From contig DKQR01000200.1 of NCBI GenBank assembly GCA_002471805.1, forward strand, positions 1 through 27,643: DNA of 27,643 nt, read 5' to 3'. The position numbers and the translations under genes were made by a program. The notes under the pieces were generated by a model. The model was given only the letters and a program-made list of their open reading frames with translations, was not told where the DNA came from and did not search any database. This DNA is from Fidelibacterota bacterium UBA7303 (GTDB lineage: Bacteria; Fidelibacterota; Marinisomatia; Marinisomatales; UBA1611). The first letter of the stretch is position 1; each line of letters begins with the position of its first letter. Below are positions 16,368 through 24,596 of the stretch, in pieces.

Positions 16368-16781
16368 TCACTCCTCTTCCGGTGACCCATAGCCGCTGAA
16401 TTTCCCGACATCTGCATCAAAAACAACCTGTTGTCCGGCGCCGCCGGACATTTCCTCCGTGCTGGTGGCCGTGATCCGGCCTCCCTGGTCACTTAACTGA
16501 ATATCAAAAGCCCACTTCAATTTTGTAGACCGGCTGACATCCAGTTGGCCGGAGCGTTCTAATTCTTCCACTTCACTGGGCCACTGACCTTTTATCTGAT
16601 AATACATTTTAGCAGCATTGTTAATGTTTGACATCACTGTCCTGGCTTCAGAAGCATATGAACTTTTTACATAGTTCAAATAGGTTGGTAGCGCAATTAC
16701 CGCTAAAATGGCGACAATCACCACCACAACCATGATTTCTATCATAGTGAAGCCGGATTGCTGGTTCCGGTTACGATTCAT
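16368..16781 (-). CDS. pilA: Type IV major prepilin PilA (possibly pseudopilin-like)
   Basis: A 137-residue prepilin. The ten-residue leader MNRNRNQQSG is followed by FTMIEIMVVVVIVAILAVIA, with Phe at +1 and Glu at +5, the canonical PilD site. The ATG at 16781 is chosen because AAGGAG lies 8 bases upstream; the frame could start seven codons earlier at a TTG, but the Shine-Dalgarno would then lie inside the gene. The mature protein has no cysteines, so the C-terminal disulfide of many type IVa pilins is missing. QIKGQWPSEVEELERSGQL resembles GspG-type major pseudopilins, and the end is Gly- and acid-rich. It is the first gene of the operon and the likely shaft subunit. Confidence 0.92.
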   Translation of the reverse strand: MNRNRNQQSGFTMIEIMVVVVIVAILAVIALPTYLNYVKSSYASEARTVMSNINNAAKMYYQIKGQWPSEVEELERSGQLDVSRSTKLKWAFDIQLSDQGGRITATSTEEMSGGAGQQVVFDADVGKFSGYGSPEEE

Positions 16782-16921
16782 TACCGTATCTCCTTTTTTC
16801 AATTTAATTAATTATTATTGAATAAATATTCCGCATTTTTACATCAGGATACACAACGGGCTTTCCACCGTCTACAAAACAAAACGGTTGTGGCTTTAAT
16901 TTCACTCACAACTGAGCGAGT
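16782..16921 (-). promoter_or_regulatory. Leader region of the pilus operon
   Basis: A 140-base gap between the M6 protease stop and pilA, the only sizeable gap before the pilus block and so the likely site of its promoter. On the minus strand it contains a small hairpin next to the protease stop (CGCTCA, GTTG, TGAGTG, with one G-T pair). A second imperfect hairpin follows (CCACAACCGT paired with ACGGTGG, with a two-base bulge), then an AT-rich stretch up to the pilA ribosome site. No T tract follows either hairpin, so neither looks like an intrinsic terminator. I cannot assign -35 and -10 boxes with confidence. Confidence 0.35.
16790..16795 (-). promoter_or_regulatory. Ribosome binding site deciding the pilA ATG start
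   Basis: AAGGAG on the minus strand with 8 bases to the ATG at 16781. It places the start at MNRNRN and excludes the upstream in-frame TTG. Confidence 0.75.
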
Positions 16922-19900
16922 TTATTTTAGATAGAGAATTTTAATTGTTTTACGGTAGGATTCGGAGGCAAGGTGTACAAAATAAACACCAGTGGACATT
17001 CCATGCCCAAACATATCTTTTGCGTCCCATTGCATGTGATATCTGCCCTTAGCTGCGGGGCCATCGTGAAGAACATGGATTACCCGTCCATTGATATCTA
17101 CTATTTTGATCATAAGTTGCTCATTCTCAGCAATATCGTAGAATATATTAATCACTGGGTTAAATGGGTTTGGATAAGGCGTATGCAGTGCAAACTGATT
17201 TGGCAGGTTCAGTTCTTCATCAGCATCCAAAAGATCATTTAAAGTGTAGACCTGGCCGTTGAATTCAAATTCTTCGAAATCGTATAGATTATCAATACCA
17301 TCCCGGTGCAACATTACATCAATAACTTGAATACCGGTACTGTCATCAATAGGCTGGATAAAATATTCTTCCCAGTTTCCCTGGAATATGGCTCTATCTA
17401 TCCCACCATGCCCAAATATGGTATCATTTTCAGCAAAACCAGTTATAGAATTATTGCCATTATTCCCATGCAGCATATTGGGATACTGGTTGCCTAGTAT
17501 AGAGATATCACTATCACCAGTAGCGCTCAGATTGTTGAGATACTGCGAACGAAAAGTATATTCCTGTGATTCATCTAGGCTCATGGAGAATTGTGAATTA
17601 TAGTCTGGAGGCAACACTGCCGTGTATTTCCAGGTTTCGCCGAAAAACCCACTAATGATAGCAAATAAATCAGGGTCACCCTGGGCCATGTCTGCGCGGG
17701 TAATGAATCCATATTCGTGATCCCCGCTATATCCGTTGCCGTTTGGGTTATGGGCCCAGATACCGAAATAACACTCCAGGCCCATAGCCAGATACTCTTC
17801 ATCATAATCTTCTTCAGGCAAATCCCATAAAGGGCTATATATTTGATTTTCGATTGCAATATCCATGGCGGTTATAATTGCGTCCTGCAAGGCGGGTTCT
17901 GCCAGTTGGATGCCGTATCCATGAATAAAATGCAGAACTTCCTCGTAAGTCGCATCCCGGTGGGTGCTTTGCATATATTCACTGCTGCCTTCCGGAAATA
18001 CTTCCGTGGCAAGCAGATCCTGTCCATTTACACCTGCATCCATCAGCGCCCACAAGTCTGGATTTTCGTATTCATCTTCATCATTTAACAGAAAAAGAAT
18101 GGCATTGCTTGCACCAAGTGCATTAGAGACAGCGGATTTGTCACTGCCCCAATCACTTTCCGGGAGATCTGTAAGATAGGATTGAAGGACTCCGCGGGCA
18201 TGAAGGACTTGCTTTTCTGTAAAGTCGTCCTGGATCAAAATTGGAATTAAATCACCATTGGACGCCGTAACGTGGGTATACCAGGACGCCACCGCAAGAA
18301 ATAGACTGTCTACGTTATCTGGGAGGGGGACGATTCCATTTTCAGAAACAGTGATATCAATGTACGGCAGTGTCGGAGAAGCATTCTCTCCTGTAACAGT
18401 AAGATATACCGGCACGAATACAGGATCTGTTTCAAAGGAAGTGATATTAATGGAAGCTTCATATTGACCAGGATTAAGACCTGTCGTTAATACCTGTACA
18501 TTGATATCATCACTCTCTCCGGCATTCAGGTTACCATTCAATGCACCAGTATTTGCAGAAAGTACGATCCAAGGGACACTATTACCAACCGTAGCAGCCA
18601 ACCAGGAAAATTCGTTACTTGCAAAATTATAATCATAGGCAACTTCTGTTCCCTCCGTTCCGCTACCATTCTGAAACCCGATCGTGGCGGAGTTAGTAAT
18701 GCCATCCATCTCACTGTAATTCACTCCAAAAGATCCATCTGCAAATAAAACAATCTGGAAATCAAATAAGCCCCAGTAATCGGTATTGCCGCCTGGAAGC
18801 CAGCGGACAACATTATGATACCAGATTACTGCTCTATCAGGGTTGGTATGGAAATAGATATCTCCACCGGCAGTGGCATTGGCATTATTATTCATTGGAT
18901 TTAAATCATCCCAGAAGCTAAAAATAGCTGGCCTGGGCGCATTAATCGATGGGATTTCCGTATTGTTCCAAACAGTTGAATTGGCCGTACCCCATCCAAT
19001 CCAGCCATTGGCATTGACCTTGACATAATCATAGGTTTCTCCAAAAAATGAAAAATCAAAGGGGAGTTCTATGTCCGCTGTTGCAAATTGATCGTTGTGG
19101 GGAAACGTGAGTTGGGTACCCATTCCACTGATATCAATCCAATAATAATCCAGCCCATCTTCCACGTCGGAGCTGGTCCAATAGTAATTGCCGCCATCAG
19201 GACCACCTTGGGAATTTTCGAACGGGAGTGCTTGAGAGACACTTACCTCGTATGATAGTGGCACACCGTCTTCACTGGCATTGATAATTTCCAGGATTTG
19301 GGTCCCAAAATTACCAGCATCCAGCACAAAGGAAAACTCATCGGGGTTTACATCTATGGTAGGGATACCAAGGGCGACAGTGAAAGAAATAGATGTCCCT
19401 GATTCGGTAACATTATACAGGTTTAAACCACCCTCTCCTCCGCTACCCTCATTGTATAGAAAACAAGCCGGGTTTGTATCATCATTGATCGATGTGTGAT
19501 TGTAATCAGAACTATAGGGTGCATTATTAAAATTACCGTTGCTGGTCAGTGTACCTCCGGGACGGTAAAGATATATTTCATCAGGCGGTCCGGAGGCATT
19601 TCCATTACCGGCCTCTGTATTTATCCTGTAAACCAGTAAACCGGATCTATTGCCCGGGGTATTCACCTCATACAGACCTTCTTTCTTGCGGTATTCAACC
19701 ACAAAATATTCTGTTTCTGAATTGGGTGATGCAATTTTATACAAAACATTTTCCTGCTCCTGAAGTGGGTTCAGGGTGTAGGTACCGCTGGCATTGATCT
19801 CTGTTATTTCAACCCAGTCTCCATATTTCCACTTCATAAACGCACTGGAATACTGGGGCGGATCCGTATTTGATTCCATCAGGTCCCAGGCGCCAACTGC

Positions 19901-20896
19901 TGAAGGTGCTCCTCCGCCATCGTAATGGTACAAGTCAGGAGCGCCCAGGACATGGAAGAATTCATGGCAGAGTACACCCACATTGAAATACCAAGACTCA
20001 GAGAGCATAAACAAATAGTCACCTGCAATTGATCCGTTGATTTCAACGTCTTGTGAATATAAAGACCACCGATGCGGCCACAACAAGTCTGCCCAGTCTC
20101 CTGGTGTACCATAAACAACAAAAGAAACCGCATCAACATATCCATTATCGTCACCATCAATATCAATATCTGGTGATACACTTGGCGCGATAGCATTCAA
20201 GGCATTTGCTAATAACGTATGTTCACGCAGCCCGCGTTCAGCATCATTCTGGTAACCTATTGGATTCGCCTCAGAATAAGGTTCATAATAACCCCTGGGC
20301 TGACTATCTACATATGTAGTGTTGATATCTCCAAAACTGCCGGGATAATGATGGGTATTAACGGTCAATGTATTGTAAGATGTCTCATAGTAATAGTTTT
20401 TTAAGGATGATTCATCTCCATCAGTCTGAAAAAATGCATCATAATATGACCTTGGATGCGGGAATTCCGGATCATCGGAAAATTTGATAAAAACATTAAT
20501 CTGATTTATCACACCAGAAGTGGGTGCATCGCGATCTGGCCTTCCGCTATTTTGACCAGAATAAAATAATTGATTCCTATGATAAACATCTGGGCTAATT
20601 GCTGCACCAGGAGTTAAACCATACATTGCGGGTTCAGCTGCTCCTGCCATTAACTCGGAAGGTACCAGTTCACCGTCAACTGCAATTGCATAATAAAAAT
20701 ATCCATCTTCCGGATTCATCACGATGGTAAAATCGTTTTCGTCGTGAAGGCGGCGGCCATATTGGTCACCAGTGATAAAACAGTCCAGCATGGATCCATC
20801 AGGAAGTGGTATGGTCCTTGGGATCGAGTGGAACCATGTGCCAAAAAGAAACGATACCAGCGTCGATACAAATAATAATAGACGAAAATACTTCAT
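16922..20896 (-). CDS. Secreted M6-family metalloprotease with Ig-like domains, an unnamed domain, RTX-like repeats and T9SS signal
   Basis: 1324 residues, exported by an N-terminal signal (about 1-22). A propeptide-like segment (IPLPDGSMLDCFITGDQYG, 29-47) precedes the M6 catalytic domain. This contains LLWPHRWSL (271-279) and the zinc motif HEFFHVLGAPD at 311-321, with GAWDLME downstream at 335-341. Beyond about 510 come Ig-like segments interrupted by a lectin-like beta domain (FPHNDQF...GETYDYVKVNANGWIGWG, 598-636). An unnamed region follows at about 846-1100 with HRDATYEEVLHFIHGYG at 979-995, then two RTX-like turns (MLHGNNGNNSI, IFGHGGIDRAIF; 1141-1171). The C-terminus (YPNPFNP at 1241-1247, ending KILYLK) is a T9SS type A sorting domain. 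It is a predicted cell-surface or secreted protease of the immune-inhibitor-A type. It is separated from pilA by 140 bases. Function of the 846-1100 region is unknown. Confidence 0.93.
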   Translation of the reverse strand: MKYFRLLLFVSTLVSFLFGTWFHSIPRTIPLPDGSMLDCFITGDQYGRRLHDENDFTIVMNPEDGYFYYAIAVDGELVPSELMAGAAEPAMYGLTPGAAISPDVYHRNQLFYSGQNSGRPDRDAPTSGVINQINVFIKFSDDPEFPHPRSYYDAFFQTDGDESSLKNYYYETSYNTLTVNTHHYPGSFGDINTTYVDSQPRGYYEPYSEANPIGYQNDAERGLREHTLLANALNAIAPSVSPDIDIDGDDNGYVDAVSFVVYGTPGDWADLLWPHRWSLYSQDVEINGSIAGDYLFMLSESWYFNVGVLCHEFFHVLGAPDLYHYDGGGAPSAVGAWDLMESNTDPPQYSSAFMKWKYGDWVEITEINASGTYTLNPLQEQENVLYKIASPNSETEYFVVEYRKKEGLYEVNTPGNRSGLLVYRINTEAGNGNASGPPDEIYLYRPGGTLTSNGNFNNAPYSSDYNHTSINDDTNPACFLYNEGSGGEGGLNLYNVTESGTSISFTVALGIPTIDVNPDEFSFVLDAGNFGTQILEIINASEDGVPLSYEVSVSQALPFENSQGGPDGGNYYWTSSDVEDGLDYYWIDISGMGTQLTFPHNDQFATADIELPFDFSFFGETYDYVKVNANGWIGWGTANSTVWNNTEIPSINAPRPAIFSFWDDLNPMNNNANATAGGDIYFHTNPDRAVIWYHNVVRWLPGGNTDYWGLFDFQIVLFADGSFGVNYSEMDGITNSATIGFQNGSGTEGTEVAYDYNFASNEFSWLAATVGNSVPWIVLSANTGALNGNLNAGESDDINVQVLTTGLNPGQYEASINITSFETDPVFVPVYLTVTGENASPTLPYIDITVSENGIVPLPDNVDSLFLAVASWYTHVTASNGDLIPILIQDDFTEKQVLHARGVLQSYLTDLPESDWGSDKSAVSNALGASNAILFLLNDEDEYENPDLWALMDAGVNGQDLLATEVFPEGSSEYMQSTHRDATYEEVLHFIHGYGIQLAEPALQDAIITAMDIAIENQIYSPLWDLPEEDYDEEYLAMGLECYFGIWAHNPNGNGYSGDHEYGFITRADMAQGDPDLFAIISGFFGETWKYTAVLPPDYNSQFSMSLDESQEYTFRSQYLNNLSATGDSDISILGNQYPNMLHGNNGNNSITGFAENDTIFGHGGIDRAIFQGNWEEYFIQPIDDSTGIQVIDVMLHRDGIDNLYDFEEFEFNGQVYTLNDLLDADEELNLPNQFALHTPYPNPFNPVINIFYDIAENEQLMIKIVDINGRVIHVLHDGPAAKGRYHMQWDAKDMFGHGMSTGVYFVHLASESYRKTIKILYLK

Positions 20897-20945
20897 CTAT
20901 ATTTGATTGATCTGTAGGGCTGGAATTGTTAAGGAATAATGGTGC

Positions 20946-21692
20946 TTATTTAAAAAGCACCATCTTGCGCGAAATAACACGACCATTTACCCGTAAACGG
21001 TAAAGATAGGTGCCACTGCTCACAGGATTACCTCTGTGATCAATGCCATGCCAACGATACGTAGATTGGCCCGGATGAAAAGATCCAGAATACAAAGTTC
21101 TTACCCATTGGCCCTGTAGGTTAAAGATAGATAAATCTCCAAAAGATTCATTTTCAGATTCGACCGTGATAGTTGTCACAGGGTTGAAAGGATTAGGATA
21201 ATTGGCCTTCAGTGACAGGAGACCGGGCTGCATATGATCTACATCCAGTGCGGCACGAATTAAAGTCATTTTATGCGTGAGGTCACCATCATGGGATACG
21301 TGGTTTAAAACCATTGAATTACCCGTCCACTCCAGGATAGAATATCTCAATTCCTGACTGCCCAGAATCCCCATTGGCGTAATGAACCGCCGCAGGAATA
21401 ATACCTGGATCTCATCTTTAACATAACTGAAGTAGTGGTATGCCCAGGACAATTCTTCATTATAAATCACAGCGGAACTGGATTCATAAATTAAAAATCC
21501 TTCCCGGTCTCCGCCATCAGCAATATTGACTAATATATCTTTACTATCATATGTCTCGACCTGGCTGAATAAGGATTCGGTACCGGTCCACTCACCGATA
21601 AATTCCATGATGGATTGGCCAGACAGGGCCGTCATCAGGCTCAAGGCAACAATAAACGCCAAATATCTATGAAAGATTGATTGCATATTCAT
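20946..21692 (-). CDS. Secreted small beta-domain protein with T9SS signal
   Basis: 248 residues. The signal peptide is about 1-26 (LSLMTALSGQ). A single small domain at 30-148 begins FIGEWTGTESLFS, alternates short beta strands and ends MTLIRA; the pattern (G-x-W-x-G near the start of a run of antiparallel strands) suggests a lipocalin-like barrel, but I cannot name the family. A T9SS type A domain follows at 160-248, with YPNPFNP at 165-171, FNLQGQWVRTL, GIDHRGNPVSSGTYLYRL and final KMVLFK. Two ATGs lie two codons apart; either could be used. It lies 49 bases upstream of the M6 protease gene on the same strand and may be co-transcribed. Function unknown. Confidence 0.85.
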   Translation of the reverse strand: MNMQSIFHRYLAFIVALSLMTALSGQSIMEFIGEWTGTESLFSQVETYDSKDILVNIADGGDREGFLIYESSSAVIYNEELSWAYHYFSYVKDEIQVLFLRRFITPMGILGSQELRYSILEWTGNSMVLNHVSHDGDLTHKMTLIRAALDVDHMQPGLLSLKANYPNPFNPVTTITVESENESFGDLSIFNLQGQWVRTLYSGSFHPGQSTYRWHGIDHRGNPVSSGTYLYRLRVNGRVISRKMVLFK

Positions 21693-21718
21693 TGGTTTTT
21701 AAACTGGGAAAGTTACAA

Positions 21719-21724
21719 ATTATA
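21719..21724 (-). promoter_or_regulatory. Possible -10 box upstream of the 248-residue T9SS cargo gene
   Basis: An exact TATAAT on the minus strand, 26 bases before the ATG at 21692. No good -35 hexamer sits 16-18 bases further upstream and the surroundings are AT-rich, so this may be chance. Confidence 0.25.
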
Positions 21725-21786
21725 ATAATTTATTGCAGGGTATAATTCGGCACCGATTAAATGTGTTCTGCTAATAATAAAAGTGA

Positions 21787-24474
21787 CTATTTCAATAATA
21801 ACATTTTACCGGACAGTTTCCTGTTTTGTACATCCAGAATGTAAAGATACATCCCTGCTGCTGCCTGTTTTCCGAAATCATTTTTTCCATTCCAGGTTAT
21901 TTTATGGGATCCCGGGTCTCCAAATTCATTTTTGATGGTCCGAATCAGCCGTCCATCCAGACTATACACCCGCATGGAATGATACCCGGATTCCACCAAA
22001 TTATATTCTATTGTCGTTGTTGGATTAAAGGGGTTTGGATAATTTTGTTTAAGTTGGAACCCCAGATGAAAATCATTCCTGGAACGGACAGTCAATGGCC
22101 CTTCACAGGTGTTTTCATATGCACCTATGATAGATTCGGAATCTGACGCAGTTACACAAATAGATCCGTCAGATACCCGGTAGTCATTATCCTGCACATT
22201 GCAATAATCCGGATCTTCATTCAGAAATCCTGCACCGATGCCTACTATTAGGCTATCCGTACTTGGAATTGCCGTGGCACCTCCCTCCACATTTGAAAAA
22301 CTCAATCCGATGGTACTGGTATTATTTTCCGTATTCACACGAAAAATATTACCATTATTACCCCAGATAATTGAATTTTGTATTTCCACTGCCGAGCTGT
22401 ACATCGCTATAACTGACCCGTCACCTGCCGTATTGCCTGCAAATGTAGCCTGGTTTAAAACAATCGCAGCCTGGTATCCTACAATACCTCCACCAAAATC
22501 CGAGCCGATATTGTGCTCAAATGCCGTCCAGGAAATATTTCCTGTTCCTCCCATCTGGTAAAGGCCACCTCCTTCGATGAAGGCATCATTTTCCCGGATG
22601 GTTGCATAGAGCAATGAGGGTTCAGCACTTTCAAAATATAGCCCTGCCCCCCAATAGGCAATATTTGATTCTACCCATACACCGTGTAACACTGGCGATC
22701 CGCCTGTAATGTAAATACCTCCTCCGAGGTTGGCGCTATTTCCCCTTACAGTGACATCAACCAATAATGCATCTGAATCTGACAGGTAAATACCACCTCC
22801 TATCTCCGCGTTATTATCTCTAATAATAAGATTTTCCAAAACAGGAGAACAATTTTCGATCACCAATCCGCCTCCATAGGGGTCGGAACCGCCCGATATT
22901 GTTATTCCCCGCACGGTGGCATTTTCACTTTCACTTCCGGAAAGCACCATGCAGGTTCTCCCCGCAGGAGGTGAAGATAGAATCGTTGCATTGATAAGAT
23001 TGAAGTTATTCTGTTCATAAGCAAGGGACTCCAGTACAAGTTGCTTTTCAATAAAATTGATGGATTCAATATAGGTACCGGGGTTTAATCGAATGGTATC
23101 TCCATCCGCCGCACCATCAATGGCGCGCTGAATGGTGGCAAAGGGTGTTTCCAGACTGCCATCCATATCATCATTGCCGTCCACGGCAACATACCATGAT
23201 GGGCCAACATTGATAGGACCGCACCCAGGTCCAAAACAGCCTATAAAATCATTATTATCACCACTAGAAACACAGGGCGAATTTTCCCTCAAATAGTAAT
23301 TTCGGGCGGACTCATTACAGAAAAATGGTTCCACTGCCATATTATAATCGCCCCAGGTCAGGTTCGCATTACCGTTTGTTACAATTCCATCTTCACCATG
23401 TTCAACATTTGAATAATCAATATCTAATGAGGCTTCATCACCGGAATCACGGAAATAAATTTGCACATCTTGATTGTTGTAAATGATGGAATTGGTTATA
23501 ATAACTTCGCAGTCATCTCTCAAGTAAAAACCGTCACCAAATAAACCGGCTATATTGTTGGCAATCGTAGCATGGGTAATATCCACAAAAGAACTGCTGC
23601 GAATATATAAACCTCCCCCTGAACTTGCTGTATTATCTGTAATAAGTATCCAGGATAAATCTGGATTGGCATTGTTAATATACAGACCCCCACCCAATCC
23701 TTCTGAAATATTGTCTTTGATGAAAAGACTATCAGCAACAAGATTTGCATCATCCTTCAGGACGATACCGCCCCCCGTGTTTGAGGCTGTATTGTTTTCC
23801 ACAACAGTTGATGACATCATCGGCGATGATATCGACCGGAGGTAACATCCACCTCCGTATTCGGCTATATTTCCTGTAAATCGGCAATGAAAAAACTCAG
23901 GGCTGGAACCGTTGCGCGCATACAATCCTCCGCCCACATCATCCGTACTATTGTCAACCACAGTGCAGTTTTGAAAAACGGGCGACGCTTCAAAACAAAA
24001 AATCCCGCCGCCGCCCCCGCCGGCACTGTTATTGTTCTGTATGGTACAATATATGATGGTGGGTGAACTCCCCTGGCAATAGATACCACCGCCGTAATGG
24101 AAATAAGAACCATTTTCGTCAGGGTCTTCATTATTTCCATTTCCGTTTTTAAGTGTAAACCCGGACAAAACACTATTGTTATTTTCACCGTTTTTAAACG
24201 TGCATACGCTACCATTTTCCAGGCCGTCAATAACTGTACTATCAATGAGTAAGGTATCATTTTCAATTTCAAAACGGGATGTGATAACAATTGCTTTCCC
24301 AAGAAAATCAATATTTTCATAGTAAAACCCAGGGGCTACAATGATAGAGTCTCCATCTATTGTAGTAGTGATGGCTGCCTGGATTGCTGCGTAATCACCA
24401 GGGACAGTATATGTTGCTGCTGATAAAGCAGAAAGTATCAACATGAGAAATGGAATCAGTATATTTTTAGCCAT
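21787..24474 (-). CDS. Secreted right-handed beta-helix protein (two tandem helices) with T9SS signal
   Basis: 895 residues with a signal peptide to about A20. Two similar halves are visible, each opening with a DUF1565/NosD-like cap: VPGDYAAIQAAITTTIDGDS (24-43) and TPFATIQRAIDGAADGDTIR (443-462), each followed by PGxYxENIxF-type text. Each then runs into turns of about 23-25 residues of the form GGGIYxxxSSPxxxxxTIxxN, about eight in each half. This is a parallel beta-helix as in polysaccharide lyases and surface adhesins, but no catalytic residues can be identified. The C-terminus (YPNPFNP at 812-818, final KMLLLK) is a T9SS type A domain. It is probably a surface-bound protein for polysaccharide binding or cleavage, or an adhesin. 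It is transcribed away from the pnt genes, with 122 bases between them. Confidence 0.9.
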   Translation of the reverse strand: MAKNILIPFLMLILSALSAATYTVPGDYAAIQAAITTTIDGDSIIVAPGFYYENIDFLGKAIVITSRFEIENDTLLIDSTVIDGLENGSVCTFKNGENNNSVLSGFTLKNGNGNNEDPDENGSYFHYGGGIYCQGSSPTIIYCTIQNNNSAGGGGGGIFCFEASPVFQNCTVVDNSTDDVGGGLYARNGSSPEFFHCRFTGNIAEYGGGCYLRSISSPMMSSTVVENNTASNTGGGIVLKDDANLVADSLFIKDNISEGLGGGLYINNANPDLSWILITDNTASSGGGLYIRSSSFVDITHATIANNIAGLFGDGFYLRDDCEVIITNSIIYNNQDVQIYFRDSGDEASLDIDYSNVEHGEDGIVTNGNANLTWGDYNMAVEPFFCNESARNYYLRENSPCVSSGDNNDFIGCFGPGCGPINVGPSWYVAVDGNDDMDGSLETPFATIQRAIDGAADGDTIRLNPGTYIESINFIEKQLVLESLAYEQNNFNLINATILSSPPAGRTCMVLSGSESENATVRGITISGGSDPYGGGLVIENCSPVLENLIIRDNNAEIGGGIYLSDSDALLVDVTVRGNSANLGGGIYITGGSPVLHGVWVESNIAYWGAGLYFESAEPSLLYATIRENDAFIEGGGLYQMGGTGNISWTAFEHNIGSDFGGGIVGYQAAIVLNQATFAGNTAGDGSVIAMYSSAVEIQNSIIWGNNGNIFRVNTENNTSTIGLSFSNVEGGATAIPSTDSLIVGIGAGFLNEDPDYCNVQDNDYRVSDGSICVTASDSESIIGAYENTCEGPLTVRSRNDFHLGFQLKQNYPNPFNPTTTIEYNLVESGYHSMRVYSLDGRLIRTIKNEFGDPGSHKITWNGKNDFGKQAAAGMYLYILDVQNRKLSGKMLLLK

Positions 24475-24596
24475 GAGTATTGTAAATATAAATCGGGGTA
24501 TAAATTAATTATTTTTAACCATATTTCAGGATTGATGTATGCAGTTCAAATAGTAATTTCCGCACTGTCTTTATCGCATTTTACTTTTATACGATC
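24475..24596. promoter_or_regulatory. Divergent intergenic region between the beta-helix gene and pntA
   Basis: 122 AT-rich bases that must carry promoters for both directions. On the plus strand TTAACC and TATGCA are 17 bases apart but match consensus poorly; on the minus strand TTGAAC followed 17 bases later by AAATAT is also weak. I see no operator palindrome or riboswitch-like structure. Confidence 0.3.

Noticed and set aside
16782..16802. TTG start giving a seven-residue longer PilA
   Set aside because: The Shine-Dalgarno AAGGAG would then be inside the coding region, and the ATG gives a normal ten-residue leader.
16840..16915. Cyclic di-GMP (GEMM) riboswitch before pilA
   Set aside because: An AAAGCC stretch and a hairpin recalled the motif, but the required flanking stems and tetraloop receptor could not be traced.
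22600..24100. Repetitive DNA that might be a tandem repeat or CRISPR-like array
   Set aside because: The repetition is at protein level (beta-helix turns rich in Gly and Asn); the DNA units are diverged, unequal and lie in one open frame.
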